64,000 nucleotides of DNA from Prorocentrum cordatum (GCA_963575745.1 CAUYUJ010014354.1:62001-126000); one strand, 5' to 3'. Positions 40,276-53,366 are shown, numbered from the stretch's first letter. A program made the numbers and translations. The notes: generated by a model not told the origin, from the sequence alone.

Positions 40276-40520
40276 CTAGCTGAGCAGCTTGCCAAGGCGT
40301 CGCAGAGGAGCACGCCCATAGTATGCTTCGACCTCAATGACGGCCAGTGAATCTTCGACGGCCGCGATGTCGTTCCAGATGCGTCGGTTACTCGCGGACA
40401 TCTGGCTGGTCCACTGTTCGCGGAGCTTCTCGCCACCCACGGCATGCAAATCGCGAGTGTGCACGACGGCTTAGCCCGCGAATTCTTCGGCAACATGGGG
40501 GCGATTTGCAGAAGTGGCAT
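40276..40520 (-). pseudogene. Possible coding remnant, unknown
   Basis: The minus frame encodes a helical, protein-like stretch (GGEKLREQWTSQMSA, RRIWNDIAAVEDSLAVIEVE) ending RLGKLLS. No family; could be part of an old retroelement ORF. Confidence 0.25.
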
Positions 40521-41793
40521 GGCGGCGCTTCATAGGTCGTTGGCGCGGGCCCTGCGGAGTGCCAGGCCCCCCCATCGGGTCAGCCGGAAGCCCCCGCTGA
40601 TTCGCGCCAGAGCCATGCGATACCATCTACTTGTTCACGTGGTGTTTCCCTATGTGCTGGAGCCTGCCCGTCGCCCTGATCCTCGCATTTCTCGGGCGCG
40701 CTGGGACATCGACAAACTCATGCGATGTCTGCGAGGCGGGCTTGGTCGTCGTGCTTCTGCGTCTGATGTGGAGTCGAGCCTGCGCGCGCGCCGCTGAGCT
40801 AATGCGGAAGCGCACTGCACGCGGCATTTTGAATACCTCAGTAACTTGCCCCGCGAGACGGGTCAAGCACATTTCTGCGACGCAGCTGGGCGGCCATGCA
40901 CCTAGCTGGCTGCTGAGCGCATTCGACATCTGGCCCTTTGCCGCCAGATTCGTCTCCTAGTGGCTAAGCTTCCCACAGCGAAGCAGGAGACCGAAACGGC
41001 TGCAACTCTCAAGGGGGCCACCAAAATGGATCGGGCCTACCGCGGCGCGGGGGGCCGTCGCAGGCGCGCGGAGATCGCGGCCGAGGCTTGCGGCAGAGGC
41101 AGATGTGGTCGGGGCTGTGGACGAGCGCTAGAGGCTCTCCGCACTGGTGAACTGACAATCCCTGGCGAGGCGTCCCAAGTTGCAGTTAGCTCAGGGGCTC
41201 GTCTTAATCCGGTTTAGACCTGATTCAATTATGAGTGCAAGGCGGGGGTGGAGGCTACGCGCGTAGGTTGGCAGTCCACGGGCAACTCCAAGTACCTTTC
41301 AGGGGTCCCTTACCGAGTGCGCAGATGCATACTGTTCAACATGATCTATAGCACGTCCATCTCAGAGCTCGAAGTGTTTCTGCCTCCTCCCACCGAATCT
41401 CCCAGGACCGCTGCCACAGTTGCTCACTATGCCCGAAGAGCGGCGAAGGGCAATACATGCGTGTTCTCGACTCGTGCCACCCCGTCTCTCCCATAGTTCT
41501 GGCGTCTCGTACCGGTTGAGCTCGAGGCTGGGATTTGCCGAATTCGGCATCTCCAATAGCTCCCAGGGCGCACCAAATTGTATAAACAAGATGTTGCTGC
41601 CCTCTTTGGCTTTCTGCCCCCCACCCTCACCTTCAACCCCTCAGGACGTTTCGATGCGAAGGCGAATCCCTGGGCCAAACGAGCTTGGGAATGTATAGAG
41701 GCGACGTCTGTGATCGATGAGGGGGGGGTCTCCCCTGTCATCTCTTGGGGGCCAATTAAAGTTCCTCTTGTATAACCCAGATATAACCGAGAA
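40521..41793. other. No supported gene
   Basis: Short competing frames only; no domain was recognised. Confidence 0.45.
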
Positions 41794-42660
41794 GTGTGTG
41801 AAGATCGATGTGCGACAGCTTCGGTGCGAGTGCCCACTCCTGAGCGGGATGCTCCTGCTGGTGATCATGATCCCCCGCGTGTGTTTGCTCGGAATGGTGT
41901 GTATCGCTGCTGGCTTCTCAATGTTGATGGGACTACACGTGGGGCATACTTACAAGACAAGCGTGGGGGTTACACCAATAGAATCGTTCGTCATGGGTAT
42001 CGCGAGCTGGGTCATGTTGTCTTTTGCGAATGAGAACTGCCGGTGTCGCACGGCGTTCTCGAGCCGCGTGACATGTCAGCGCCGTCTGGCATTATCGCGA
42101 AAAAGTGGATTACGTAAAGTTATTGCCAGTCGTCATATGTGCGCGGTTGTTTCCTCTAGGTCTGCTCGAATGTCGTCACTTGGATCGATTTTGTCGGTGG
42201 TCGTTATGTTCAGCTGCTTCTTCACGTGCGCGAACACATGCCTGTTCATCTCAGAAATGTCCGCTCGCGACCTGGCCCTGGAGGCGTCTCCCGCGCGATT
42301 GATCGCGCCAGCGGTGAGCGCCGCAAGCGTCGAGCGCGAAGACAAAAAGCGGAAGCTGGCTGAGCAGGCAAAGGCGAAGGCAAAGGGTGGCGATGTGCTC
42401 CGCGCCCTCGCCGTAGTGCTCGAAATGCTGAGCCTGTCCAGCGCGGTGGAGCTGCGCGATGTATGCGGGGTGGTGGTCATAGCACATCTCGCATCAGAGG
42501 AGCAGGTCGCGGCGGCGGCGGGCTAGCAGGCCGGCGTGGCCTACCGTCAGGAGATCCAGAGGAGGAAGGTCAGCCTGGAGACGCCCTCAGCAACGCCGTG
42601 GGCCTGGACGCACACCTCGACCAGGAGGCACGGAAGGTCATCGAGCAGTACTGGGACTAG
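41794..42660 (+). pseudogene. Possible multi-frame coding remnant
   Basis: Protein-like pieces occur in different frames: VYRCWLLNVDGTTRGAYLQD (about 41900), TWIDFVGGRYVQLLLHVREH (about 42178), SVEREDKKRKLAEQAKAKAK (about 42330) and a tail ending ARKVIEQYWD at 42660. This pattern suits a decayed retroelement or gene, but no domain can be named. Confidence 0.3.
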
Positions 42661-43195
42661 GGCGCCATGAAGGTGCAGGAGATCGAGCTCGTCAGCCAGG
42701 TGAGGCACTGCCGCGCGCGCATCACGCGCAAGCAGGAGAAGAATAATGCGATGCTGCGTGGTGCCCGCGGCCCGCTTCCAGGCCTTGATCGAGCGCGGGG
42801 ACCTACTTCATCTTCCGCCCTCGTCGAGTTCTGCTAGCGCTGCTGCTTGCCCCCCCGGCCCCATCCCACTCCTCAAGACGCCGCACTCTCTGAAGATGTT
42901 TGTTTTAAACGGGTGTCCCAGGAACCGAAATATGCCGCTTCGCCCCGAAAGTCAGGAAAAGCACCATGTTCAGAAACGTCCTAATACAAAAGCTAGCGGG
43001 CTTTAGCTGCGATGATCTGGCGGTGCCATCACCCCCGTGACTTGCACATCCCACTGAAAGAGGGGATCGAGGCCCGTGTGAGGCGTTGATGGAAGCTGCA
43101 GCTGCGACGCCACTCATGTTCCAGAAATGTTTGGAAGTTCGCTAACAACAAACAAGGAAGGCACATCGATAAAACCACAGAGTTGCCTTGCCCTG
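42661..43195. other. No feature seen
   Basis: Unique sequence with no recognisable gene. Confidence 0.45.
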
Positions 43196-43375
43196 CCTCC
43201 TCCTCCTCTTGTAAGTCGTCCTCCTCCTCGTCCCCATGGCTCCTGGATGTCTTCTTCCTGGTGGGCTTCATCCTCCTCCTTTTCCTCTTGTTCCTCCTTC
43301 TCCTCGCCCCTCCTTTTCCTCCTCCTTATCCTCCTCCTCCTCCTCCTCACCCTTCGCCTGTCATCATGTCTCAAT
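43196..43375. repeat. Imperfect (CCT)n tract
   Basis: CCT/CTC triplets with many interruptions. Confidence 0.85.
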
Positions 43376-44817
43376 CGTCATATTCGTCCGACCCCTCGCC
43401 CCCCTTACTTCATCTCCGCTTGTCCCAAATACTTCGTCCCTGCCGCCCCACGAAACGCATCGCCAAAACGATCAAGGCGTTTCGCATAATATTTCCTGGC
43501 TGCCTCTGATACGGAAACTTAGAATGCGCGGCAAGTGCACGCATGGAGGGCGGCTCATTTCCAGAATGGGGTTCCGCCTTAGCGCCGCGCGCATTCGTTT
43601 TATCAGGTGAAACAGCTACAAAAATGGAGGGCGGCACGTTGTCAAAAAGGGCATATCGGTATATCGACGTGGCGCCGCGCGCGTTCGCCACAACAACTCC
43701 CATCGGATACAAGGGTGGACGGTGGTTGGTTTGCCTACCCGCAGTGTTTAGAATCCGAAAGAAGGTTGCAAGACAACCAACCCTTTTCAAGTCGGGCCTC
43801 TCGCCCGATTGGCAGGCCCATATGTTGCTAGGTGTTCCAAATGCGTTTCTTGCGATATTTCTGATGGCGCGTGTAAGGATTTGTGAGGAGGGGCTTGGGA
43901 TGAAATGTTTTGCAGCATCGTTGATGTATCCTGGGTACATTGTGGTCCTGAGTTCTCTTCCTCTTCACTCATTGTCTTCGTCATTCGCTTCGCCATTCAC
44001 TCTACCAAATTGGTCGCACAACCCGCCTGCCGCGTCCAACGAGCCCCGCGGGGGACATGAGCCGGGTCAATATGCAAGGCACGACGGCATTTGGAAACAG
44101 GCATCACATCAGGAAGCCGCGCGATTCCGCATCCTGCGCGATGAACGAGACAAGGAGACACACTACAGGAACGAAACGCGAAAAGCGGGAGCGAAAGGAC
44201 ATTATCACCCTACCGCCTCGCGTCATTCCCGTGCGTCGTCCTTCCCCCCATCCCCCCTCCTCCCCACTGTTTTGGGGCTCTCATTGACTATGCACGTGCA
44301 AAGCTGCCTTCTGTCTGTGAACGGGCACATCCAAAATTGGGCATGGGATACCAACTCGATTTGCGCACCCCCTGTTTCTGGGATAAACCTGTAGACCGGT
44401 AGACCCCAACAAACGTTCTGGGATTCGGGCTCGAATCGAGTGCCACCTTTTTTTATTTTGTTCTGGGGGGGATTTACGCCGTGGCATCCAAAATCGTGCC
44501 CAGGACTCTTGCTCGAAGCGCGCGCTCAGTTGTTTCGGGCGACAAGAAGGAAGAGGCAGAAATTGAGATTCGGCTGCGCGGCCAGACCCCGCCTCCGAGC
44601 TCGCCATCTGCCACGGGTTTTCCACGCAAGTGCCATTTCATTCCCGTCGACGGCGGTCGTGCTCGCCTCCTGGGTCCTGTCTGCCACATCGTTGGCTTCG
44701 GCCGGCTGTCGCCAATACGCTGCGCCGACGGCCTCGCGCGCGACCGGCGGCGCCTGCGCAGGGCGCACCACGGACGCCGCGCGGAGTAAGACACCGTCAG
44801 GCCCAAGCCCTCTGGCA
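43376..44817. other. No supported gene
   Basis: Mixed unique sequence. Two similar segments with CGGCTCATTTCCAGA / CGGCACGTTGTCAAA around GGAGGGCGGC (43545 and 43626) hint at a small duplication. Confidence 0.4.
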
Positions 44818-44969
44818 CTAGCGGACGGCCGCCCGCGCCGCGGGGCTGACGCCCTCCCGCCACCGCGCGGGCAGCCTGCGCCGGAGCCAGGCATCGCTGG
44901 AATGGTGCGTGGCGTGGGCGGGAGGACGCTGACGCCCCGGTCTAGGCCTCGCACGCCGGGTGATCCTGG

Positions 44970-45800
44970 AACCGCGCCATGTGAGGCTGCACGCGCGGAG
45001 GTACTTGCACTGGCCCCCGTAAGCCACTTCCCCTCGTTCTAGAACGCGTAGATATGCCTGCCCCCGATGGACTCCGCGCGCGGGCGACCCGCGCGGGACT
45101 TCTGCGGCGGCGCGGCGCGTCTCCACCCCCGCAAGAACGGTCCAATGGAGTTCGGGGAACACAGACACCCATTCCGTGCAGCACGTCTGGGCCGCCTCCG
45201 TGGGGAATTCCCTGTCATTGCGGACCGACTCGACCCACTTGGCCCTCATCTGGCGGCCCGCCTTCATGACGGCCTCCACGGTGGGCTTGCGGCCGTTCTT
45301 GCCATCGAACAGTTCGAGGACACTACACTCGTGGTCCTCTAACACGACGGACCAATCCGCTGACCCAATCGGGCGCAGCCCGCAAAGGCCAACGTGTGCA
45401 AGAACACTCTGCGCTTATACATGAAACCGATGACGGTCTGGGTGCCGGAGGAGTCCCTGCTGTTCTGGCCGCCAACACCATTGCCAAACGTCGAGGTGCC
45501 TGGCTGGCTGCTCAACGCGCGGACCTCACGCAAGACGTGGACTGCGGGGGGGCGCCGCTCGTACTCGCGGACCAGGCGGCCCGCCAAGGCGTCGCTCCCC
45601 TTGAGGTGCGCCGGGAGGCGAATTTGGTAGTGGCCCACGAAACTCGCGGTTTTCTTTTCGCGCACCTCCGGGTCGATCTGGTCGATCGCCGCCCTTGCCC
45701 TTCCGAGTCAGGCCGCGCTCGCCCGCGACGAGGGCCTCGGCTTCCTGCCAGGCTGCTCTGACACGCTGGCACAGGGCAGTCCTGTCCCATCTATCCCGCC
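44970..45800 (-). pseudogene. Possible retroelement-like coding remnant, minus strand
   Basis: From 45780 downward, pieces in changing frames look like real protein: WQEAEALVAGERGLTRKGKG, KTASFVGHYQIRLPAHLKGS, RLVREYERRPPAVHVLREV, then after a shift near 45340 MLEDHECSVLELFDGKNGRK, AVMKAGRQMRAKWVESVRND and EWVSVFPELHWTVLAG. No domain was named; probably a decayed ORF. Confidence 0.35.
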
Positions 45801-46839
45801 GGGACGCAGATCCCCGCGAAGGAGTCTGCTTTGGAGTCCGCCAGGCCAACAAACTGACCTATATTCAACATGCCCTTGGACTTCAAATGCTCCGTGGCGG
45901 GCACGTCAAGCTCTGCCGTGCCCTCTCCAAGGCTGCCGGGGCGGGTTCGTGGGACATTGCTGGCGCCGTACTGGCTCGCTGCCAGAGCCGAGATGACTAT
46001 GGGCAGCTAGCGTCGAGAAGCAGGAGGTTCAAGAGCAAGGGCATGAGGAGGAGGGACGATCGTAGCACCCACTGCACCGTCGACTGCGGATTTACGCCGC
46101 GACGCGGTGCAACGCCGCAATCTCTCGAGCCAGCATCTCTCCGAGCAAGGGCCACCGCCGCGACAACAGACGCACAAAGACGCTACGGCATGCCAGGCTC
46201 ACGTTTTCTGGCCCCTGGGGGCCGAAAAAGCAAGAGCAGCAGGAGGCGAGGATGGGAGGAAGGAGGAGAAGGGCGAGCAGAGAACAGGGCGATAGAGGTA
46301 CGGCCTCTGCTCGCGGCTCCCCCCCCATTCCGCCTGGACTAGGGAGAGGTAGGTGATAAGTTTGGGCGCCACTGGCCCTGCCCACCATGAGCCTCCTGAC
46401 AAGCCTGCTCTGGGTCACTCGGGCCTCACTCTGGCAACTGACCTTGCCGTGGCATCACATAACGAGTGTTCAAGCCAGACGTGGCCACTGGCGCTCGAAA
46501 CTAGTGCATCCTTACCTGGAGTCGCTTCCGCACCTGAACCACAGACTCAAATATTCCCCGCCAACACAAGGAGACGGCCCGCCAATGTCAACCCCGGAAA
46601 CGATGGGCAGCAATCGAGGCCCCAAACATTGAAAAAGAAAGAAGGGTAGCGGTATGAGAACCTTTTCCTCGCCTGATCGGCCTCCTTCTCCCCCAGCATC
46701 CCCATCTCGATCCTCCAGTCACGGTGGGGGTACCAATTGTCACCACACTTGAGGGGATCTTTCCTTACTATTGCGCAGAATGGTCAGCATGCAACCATTC
46801 TTAGATGCAGTCCAGACCATGAGCTGAGTACCACAACCA
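45801..46839. other. No feature seen
   Basis: Unique sequence with short competing frames. Confidence 0.45.
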
Positions 46840-46844
46840 CAACC

Positions 46845-46895
46845 AACTCCTCCTCCTCCTCCATCTCCTCCTCCTCCTCCTCTTCCTCCTCCTTC
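46845..46895. repeat. (CTC)n tract
   Basis: Short CTC/TCC run. Confidence 0.9.
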
Positions 46896-47067
46896 TGGCC
46901 CTCAATACCCCCTTGCTTGTGGCAAAGATGTGTCATCATAAAGAACTCACATATCATCGGCCGGACACCCTAAGCAACCAGCGGCCTCTCGCTTTGCCGC
47001 CAAGTTGCACACGCTGTAGAGTATCTCGTTTACTGTTCGGCTCGAAGCAGAAGAAGTCAACGGAACA

Positions 47068-47155
47068 AAAAACAGAGAGACAGAAAGACAGACAGGCAGA
47101 CAGACAAACAGAGAGACAGACAAACAGACAAACAGACATATGGACAGACAGAGAG
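47068..47155. repeat. (GACA)n tetranucleotide tract
   Basis: GACAGACAAACAGAGAGACA type repetition. Confidence 0.92.
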
Positions 47156-47765
47156 GCCAATGACGAGCTATGATGGCTGAGATGAAATCGGAATCGAAGG
47201 ACAAAACGTGGATTAGAAAGCAGGCCAGGTGGAAAGGTAGCACAGGGGAAGAGTGACACGGGAACGCGCCAGGCTTGTGTGCCGAACGGGCGTCTCGCCA
47301 GCAACACTGAAACAACAATGGCTCGAGGGAGCATCGGGATCTCGGAAAGCTGGCACCGGAGTGGCATCATTAAGCTGGCCGCTGGGAACGCTTGCCTACC
47401 ATAACGTGGGGCGGTCAAAGCCGGTGTGCATGTTGATTCGGCCTGAGCAAGGCTGTGGCGCGTGGCGCGGCTTACATTGGCCGTGCGTGCCACGCTGGCT
47501 GCGCAAAATAAGGAAAGCACGCACGTGGGTGCGTGGGTGGAACGAGGTAGCCATGCGCCTCTGCTGCCGTGCACCCGGCTCCGAGGGAATAGAATTACTC
47601 ACTGCCTGGAACTCCCCATATCTACATCTATTAGCATGGACCTGTCCGCCGTGAGCGTCTAGGCGCAAGAGCGTTCGAATAGAAGCGGGCTTGAGTATTG
47701 ACGGTCTGGGAGTGAATCTAACTGTAAATGAGTTGGAGCGTGAATGAGTCTCAGTAGTATTAGTG
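47156..47765. other. No feature seen
   Basis: Unique sequence without recognisable gene or repeat. Confidence 0.45.
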
Positions 47766-47769
47766 CGTC

Positions 47770-48475
47770 TCTGCGCATGGGTCCTGGGGTCCCTGGAGTC
47801 TCCTGGAGCCTCATGGGGCTTCCTGGGGTCTCCTGAAGCCTCCTGGGGCCTCCTGTGGACTCTTGGGGCTTCCTGTGGCCTCCTGAAGACTCCTGGGGAA
47901 CAGCGTGGCCTCCTGGGGCCTCCAGGAGCCCCCTGGATCCTCGTGTGGCTTCCTGGGGAGGATTCGTGCCCCAGGAGAGGGCCAATATATAGGAACAGAC
48001 GTAAAACACTTCGGATTGAAGCCGCAGGAGAGGGGCAATCTAATTGGGACACGCGTAAAACACCAAGGACTCTTGCCCCAAGGGAGGCCCAAGAAATAGG
48101 AACCGACGTAAAACACCCGAGGAGTGGATACGCACAAGGACACGTTGTAAAAACAAACGTAAGCACAAAGGAGTCGCACTCCAGGGGAGACCCAATATGT
48201 AACACGCCGGGGATTGGAACCACTCCTGTGGCCTTCTGAGGACTCCTGCTCCTGACGCCTCGTGGGGGTTCCTTGGGCCTTCCAGGGCCTTCTGGTGCCT
48301 CCTGGCGTGGCCTGTGGCCTCCTGTGGCCTCATGTGGCCTCCTGGTGTCTCATGGGGCCTTCTAGAACTTCTTGGGGCCTCCTGGAGCCTCCTGTGGCCT
48401 TTTGGTGTCTCCTGGGACCTCATGTGGCCTCCTGGGGCCTCCTGGAGCCTGCTGCAGCTTCCTCTGGCATCCTGA
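47770..48475. repeat. CCTCCTGGGG-type degenerate block around a 53-54-bp tandem array
   Basis: 47770-47960 and 48225-48475 repeat TCCTGGGGCC / TCCTGTGGCC about every 10-15 bp. Between them GTAAAACAC recurs at 48001, 48055 and 48108 within units containing CCCAGGAGAGGGCCAAT and AGGAACAGACG. Confidence 0.85.
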
Positions 48476-48529
48476 GGATCCACGCCCACGAGTCTTGCAA
48501 GCAAAAGAAGCAAATCATTCGAGACATTC

Positions 48530-48880
48530 TCGCAATCTGGACCACCAGTGGTGTGATAACAAGCGTCTCACTCGAGACATCCTCCAAATCAACTTCGAAA
48601 GCGGAGGATGCTGGGGGCACAAACAAGCAAACCGCGTGAGACATCCCAACCATTTGGGCGCGAGCGAAGGAGTGAGATCCCCCCTGGCGGCTCCCCAGAG
48701 GAGGCGCCTCGCTCGAGACATCCTCAACATCTGCTCCGAAAGCGGAGAATGTTGGGGCACAAACAGGCAGACCGCTCGAAACATCCCCGCCATGTTGGCG
48801 GGAGTGAGACACCCCCTGGCGACTCCCCGTTGAGGGTGCTGAAACACGCGCCTCGCTCGAGATATCCTCAGAATATGCTC
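48530..48880 (+). repeat. Dispersed relatives of the 75-bp array unit
   Basis: ACAAGCGTCTCACTCGAGAC, CGCCTCGCTCGAGACATCCT and CGCGCCTCGCTCGAGATATC mirror the 13605-14430 unit (AAGCGTCTCGCTCGAAACAT), here linked to a second shared segment (CGAAAGCGGAG.ATG). Confidence 0.75.
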
Positions 48881-48889
48881 CGCCATAAT

Positions 48890-49399
<510 letters not shown>

Positions 49400-49410
<11 letters not shown>

Positions 49411-49442
49411 TAGCGTAACATACCATAACATAACATAACATG
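49400..49442. repeat. (ATAAC)n-like tract
   Basis: ATAGC, CATAAC units following the CAT array. Confidence 0.8.
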
Positions 49443-49559
49443 ACTGAGTCTGAATCATGTGCGAGTCTGAGCGATGAGTGAGGTGTGGGTGTGACTGTCC
49501 TTCTGGCGCGGAGAAAATAATAACAAGGACCCCATCTTAGGATATGGGGAACTTGCCGA

Positions 49560-49850
49560 TGCCACTGCTCCACGGCCCTCTCCCGCGGTGCGTTCTGGCA
49601 AGGACGTCGACGCGAACCCAGCTGTGGCTACGAGGGAGGGATTGCAGCATCGGCACCGGCTCTCCCCTGATCGGAGCAGGGCGAGCTGAGAGAACGGCAA
49701 CTCAGTCGGCCCCTGGCCCACTGACCCCCCCAAGGATCCAAACGCATTGCTTTTGTCTCAGAAGTGCGCCCAGCCGTTGCCACGAGGGGGCACCCCGAAG
49801 GCCAGCTGCCGCTGTCTCAGCTCGCCCTCCTTCGAACAACAGCTCGCGGG
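49560..49850. repeat. Diverged inverted repeat
   Basis: GGGCGAGCTGAGAGAACGGC (near 49679) is mirrored by GCCGCTGTCTCAGCTCGCCC (near 49811), and the flanking GTGGCTACGAGGGAGG / GTTGCCACGAGGGGGC segments are also related. Possibly a small foldback element. Confidence 0.5.
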
Positions 49851-50176
49851 GCCAGCGAGAGAGCCCTTTCCCGCCCGCAGAGGCCGCGGGCACTGGCGGC
49901 CAAGGACTCGCGCGACGCCGCGGCCTCCGAGCGCAGCCGGTCACGGGCGTCGAACACAGACGCGCCCGCTCCCTCGCGGTCTGGATTTCCGGACGCGATC
50001 CCGTGGATGCGCGGTCGCACGGAGACATCCCGCGCGGGGCATTCGCGAGAAAACACCCAGTATCCGCAGAGTCGCGGCACAGGGGCCCAGACGGCGAGGC
50101 CGCGGATGCGCGGCGACAACCCTGGCCTTCTCCGGCCTGCTCGCATACTGAAAATTAGGGCGCGTTCGATTCAGTA

Positions 50177-50180
50177 TGCA

Positions 50181-50208
<28 letters not shown>
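50177..50208. repeat. (TA)n tract
   Basis: About 15 TA units. Confidence 0.95.
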
Positions 50209-50211
<3 letters not shown>

Positions 50212-50479
50212 CATAAATAAATGTATAAAAAGTTTGATATATGTTATTTCCGGAGCCATTCTATCATCACCATATCATCACACTCGTGCCAGGGAGAAGG
50301 TTTCGAGGCAGGTCTTCTGGCGACGTGTCGGTTCGCGCTGCCTCGCCCGTTCCCGCTGCTCCGCAATCTTGGGGCCCTACAGATCCCCGCGACGCCGCCC
50401 GCGCTGGTCGGCCGCGACGGCCGATCGGCCGCCATTGCTGGAGGGGAAGGGGCATCGGGCAGGGGCGTCCGCTTCGTCA

Positions 50480-50785
50480 GGCCTCCTCCTACTCCTTTTC
50501 CTCCTCCTCCTCGTGCTCCTCTTCTTCCTCCTCCTCCTCCTCCTCGTCCTCTCCCTCCTCCTCGATTTCTTCCTCGGCCGCGCCCTCCATCCCGCTCCTC
50601 GCCCGCATATGTCCCGCATCTTCGTCGTCCGCATCGTTCCTTCCGATCCTCGTCATCAGCCTTATCCTCCTCCATTCCCTGATCCTCATTCCTTTCCCTG
50701 ACTTTCTCCCCTCCCCCCTCCTCCTCGCGCGCCCTCCTTCTCCTCCTACTTCTCCTCCTCCTCCTCCTCCTCCTCCTCCTCCATT
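50480..50785. repeat. Imperfect (CCT)n tract
   Basis: CCT/CTC triplets with unique islands. Confidence 0.88.
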
Positions 50786-50835
50786 CCTTTTCCTTCCGAA
50801 ATAATTTCTCCCTGTCGCACCCCGAGGCTAATGTT

Positions 50836-50960
50836 TGGATTTCTTGGATCGCTAACCCCCCCTCACTGGCGCGCGGAATGCGCCAGGGGCGGCGCTGGAG
50901 GCGGCGCCGGAAGCGCCAACAAAGGGGGCAAATGCAAATCCGTGAAGTCCGCGCGGACCG
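50836..50960. mobile_element. Degraded foldback element G2
   Basis: GGATTTCTTGGATCGC, then GGCGCGCGGAATGCGCCAGG and GGCGGCGCCGGAAGCGCC, parallel to G1. The right arm is altered (AAATCCGTGAAGTCCGCGCGG). Confidence 0.65.
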
Positions 50961-51749
50961 TGAAAAGAGGCGGCGACAGAGGGGAAGTAGTTAAAGGAGT
51001 CTGGTCCTGATCATGCCAGGACTTGCGGACCAAACTCAAAAAGGGGAACCACACCGCACAGGGGAAGCGAAGGAGGGGCCGTGGCGGGCCCAAAGTGCGC
51101 CGTCCTGCTGCCCATGCTGGCGAGCTGCTCCACCAGGAACGGGTCGAGGCCGACCCGCTCGATGCCCTGTTTCCTGCGGACACCAACCACCCTACGGCGG
51201 CCCGCCGTCCCAGCGGCAGGATCAAAGCATCGATCGTTGTTGTCGTTGTCGTTGCTGTCGTTGTTTCGTTGTTCTCAATATCACAGTTGTCGTTGTTATC
51301 ACTATCGATGTTATCGTTATCGCTGCTACTCGCTGGGGCCGGGAGGCAGCCAGGCCGTCAGATCCGACGTGTCGGCCCTTCAAGACGGCGAGGCGAGCCC
51401 TGCACAAATCGACAGCCCGAGCCCCCGTCAGAGGAATGGTGGCGGCCCTCCTGGGACCAGAGGGCGCCGGGGACCAATCGGGCGGAATGACTGAGAAGCG
51501 TCGGGCGACTCGAACCGGCGGATCCATGCGAGCGACCCGTGTCGTTTTCGCTGGCCGTACGCCTGACACACTGCCCCTGGGACCTCTGCTAACTAGACTG
51601 CACGGGTGCGAACGGAAATAAATGAGAAAGCCGTGCCCAATCGGCCTATCCCGTCCACGGACCCACAAGAATGACTTTATCATCAACGACAAAACCTGAT
51701 CGGACAAGAACGGGAAGCGCCGCTGTAGTCTAACGAGCATATTGGGCGA
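50961..51749. other. No supported gene
   Basis: Contains a GTTGTC/TTATCG-rich imperfect repeat at 51235-51325. Open frames lack domains. Confidence 0.45.
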
Positions 51750-51935
51750 AGAAGAAAAGGAAGGCGAGGGCAACGAGAAGTCGATGACGAGGACGACGTG
51801 GCGAACGTGAGGATAGCGAGGAGGAGCATGAGGACAACGAGGAAGAGAAGCACAAGGACGAGGACGAAGAGAACGAGGGCGAGTACGAGGAAGAATGCGG
51901 AGGGCGATGACGACGACGACGACGACAGAGGACAG
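51750..51935. repeat. Imperfect GAG/GAC triplet tract
   Basis: GAGGACGA-type repetition ending in (GAC)n at 51905-51930. Confidence 0.8.
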
Positions 51936-51954
51936 TCAGAGGCAATTGGAGAAA

Positions 51955-52400
51955 GACGTTGCTCCTGGCGCCGCGCGGGGTTGTCTTTGGGCCTGTTGGG
52001 GGCTTCTTGGGGGCCCCTTGCGTCCTCTTATGGGCTTCTGGAGTCTTCTTGGGCTGTCTGGGCGCGTCGTGGGGTTCTGTGGGAGCTTTGTGAGGCCGTC
52101 TCGGCGCCATCTTGGGCCGTCTTGTGGCTTTCTTGGGCCGTTTGGGGGCCTCCTGGGGCGCTCCCGGGAGTCTCTTGGGGCCTTCTTGGCCCTCCTCGGG
52201 CCGCCTTGGGGTTCTTGTGAGCTGTATGGGTGGTTCCTAGAGCGCTCTTGGGGGTCTCTTGGGGTCTTCTTGGGGCGCTCCTGGGGCTCTCCGGGGCGTC
52301 TTTTGGCCCTCCCTTGGGCCGTTGGAAAGCCCTCCAAGAGCGATTCAAGCACGATCTCGATTCGGAGTCTCTTCTTGGGCCGATGTTTGGAGGATGTCTG
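51955..52400 (-). repeat. CCAAGA-type block K6 (reverse orientation)
   Basis: TCTTGGGGCC motifs throughout; about 115 bp upstream of element B, which carries the same filler in the opposite orientation. Confidence 0.85.
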
Positions 52401-52515
52401 GAGCGCAACGGCTATTTTTCAAAAATCCGCCAGCGTGGTTTCAAAGTGCGGCCCGTCCCCCATCATTAATTTCTACCACCTACAAACGGTCCACGCCAAG
52501 GGCGCTTCCCGTCAT

Positions 52516-53363
52516 CCGCCGACCCCTTGTGGGTCTCTAGGCGTGTGAGATTCCCCCCCCCCCAAGGGGCTCCAAACCCGCAATTTGACCCCTCCCCTGG
52601 CCAAGCCTGATCCTGGACCGAACGCACACGGGAGAGCCCTGGAGGGCTCCAAAACTGGCCAAGAAGGCACCACAACGCTCCCCAGACAGTCCCAGGGGGC
52701 CACGCTTCGCCAAAATATCGCCCCTGGACGCCCACGATGGCCTCCAGGCGGCCTCCGAAGCTGCCAAGACGCCCCACAAGGCCCCCAAGATGCGCCACAA
52801 GAGGGCCCCAAGAGACAAAAATCGTCCCGTTCCCGTCGGAAAACCAATTTGTTTCGCTTGCTCGCCCATTCGGTTTTCACAACGTCCCAGACGGGCAACG
52901 AAACCTTCAACATCGCCCCCGGACGGCCACAGGGCCCCCAAGATGGGTCGAAGAGGGTCCAATAACAGCCCACGAAGCCCCCAACACAGCCCAAGAGGCC
53001 CCCAGACGGCTCCAAGACGGAGTCCAGAGAGCACCTTTTCGAGTCTTCGGCCCCAAGACGCCCCCAGCCCGCCCCAAGAGGACCCCGAAAGGCCTTGAGG
53101 GACACCCAAGAGAGCCTCAAAATGCCTCCAACAAGCCCCAAGAAGCCCCCAAGAGGCCCCAAAACTTGGCCCAAGATGCTTCGAGGCAGCCAGATATGGC
53201 CGGCAGACAAGCCAAGATGCCACCAAAAAACAACAAAAGAGCACCAAGAGGTACGATAACAGCAACGAAACAACAAGAACGATGTCGAGCGCCGTGTCAT
53301 GATTCGGACAGGCCTCGTGAAATGCAGTCCTGGAGCCGCAATAACTTACATAGGGGTCGGCGG
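52516..53363. mobile_element. Element B: TIR element filled with CCAAGA repeats
   Basis: Perfect inverted ends CATCCGCCGACCCCT (52513-52527) and AGGGGTCGGCGGATG (53352-53366). The left end shares GGCGTGTGAGAT and the following C-run with element A; the right flank shares TGTGGC and GCCTA. AT-richer insert at 52817-52886. No ORF. Confidence 0.85.
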
Positions 53364-53366
53364 ATG

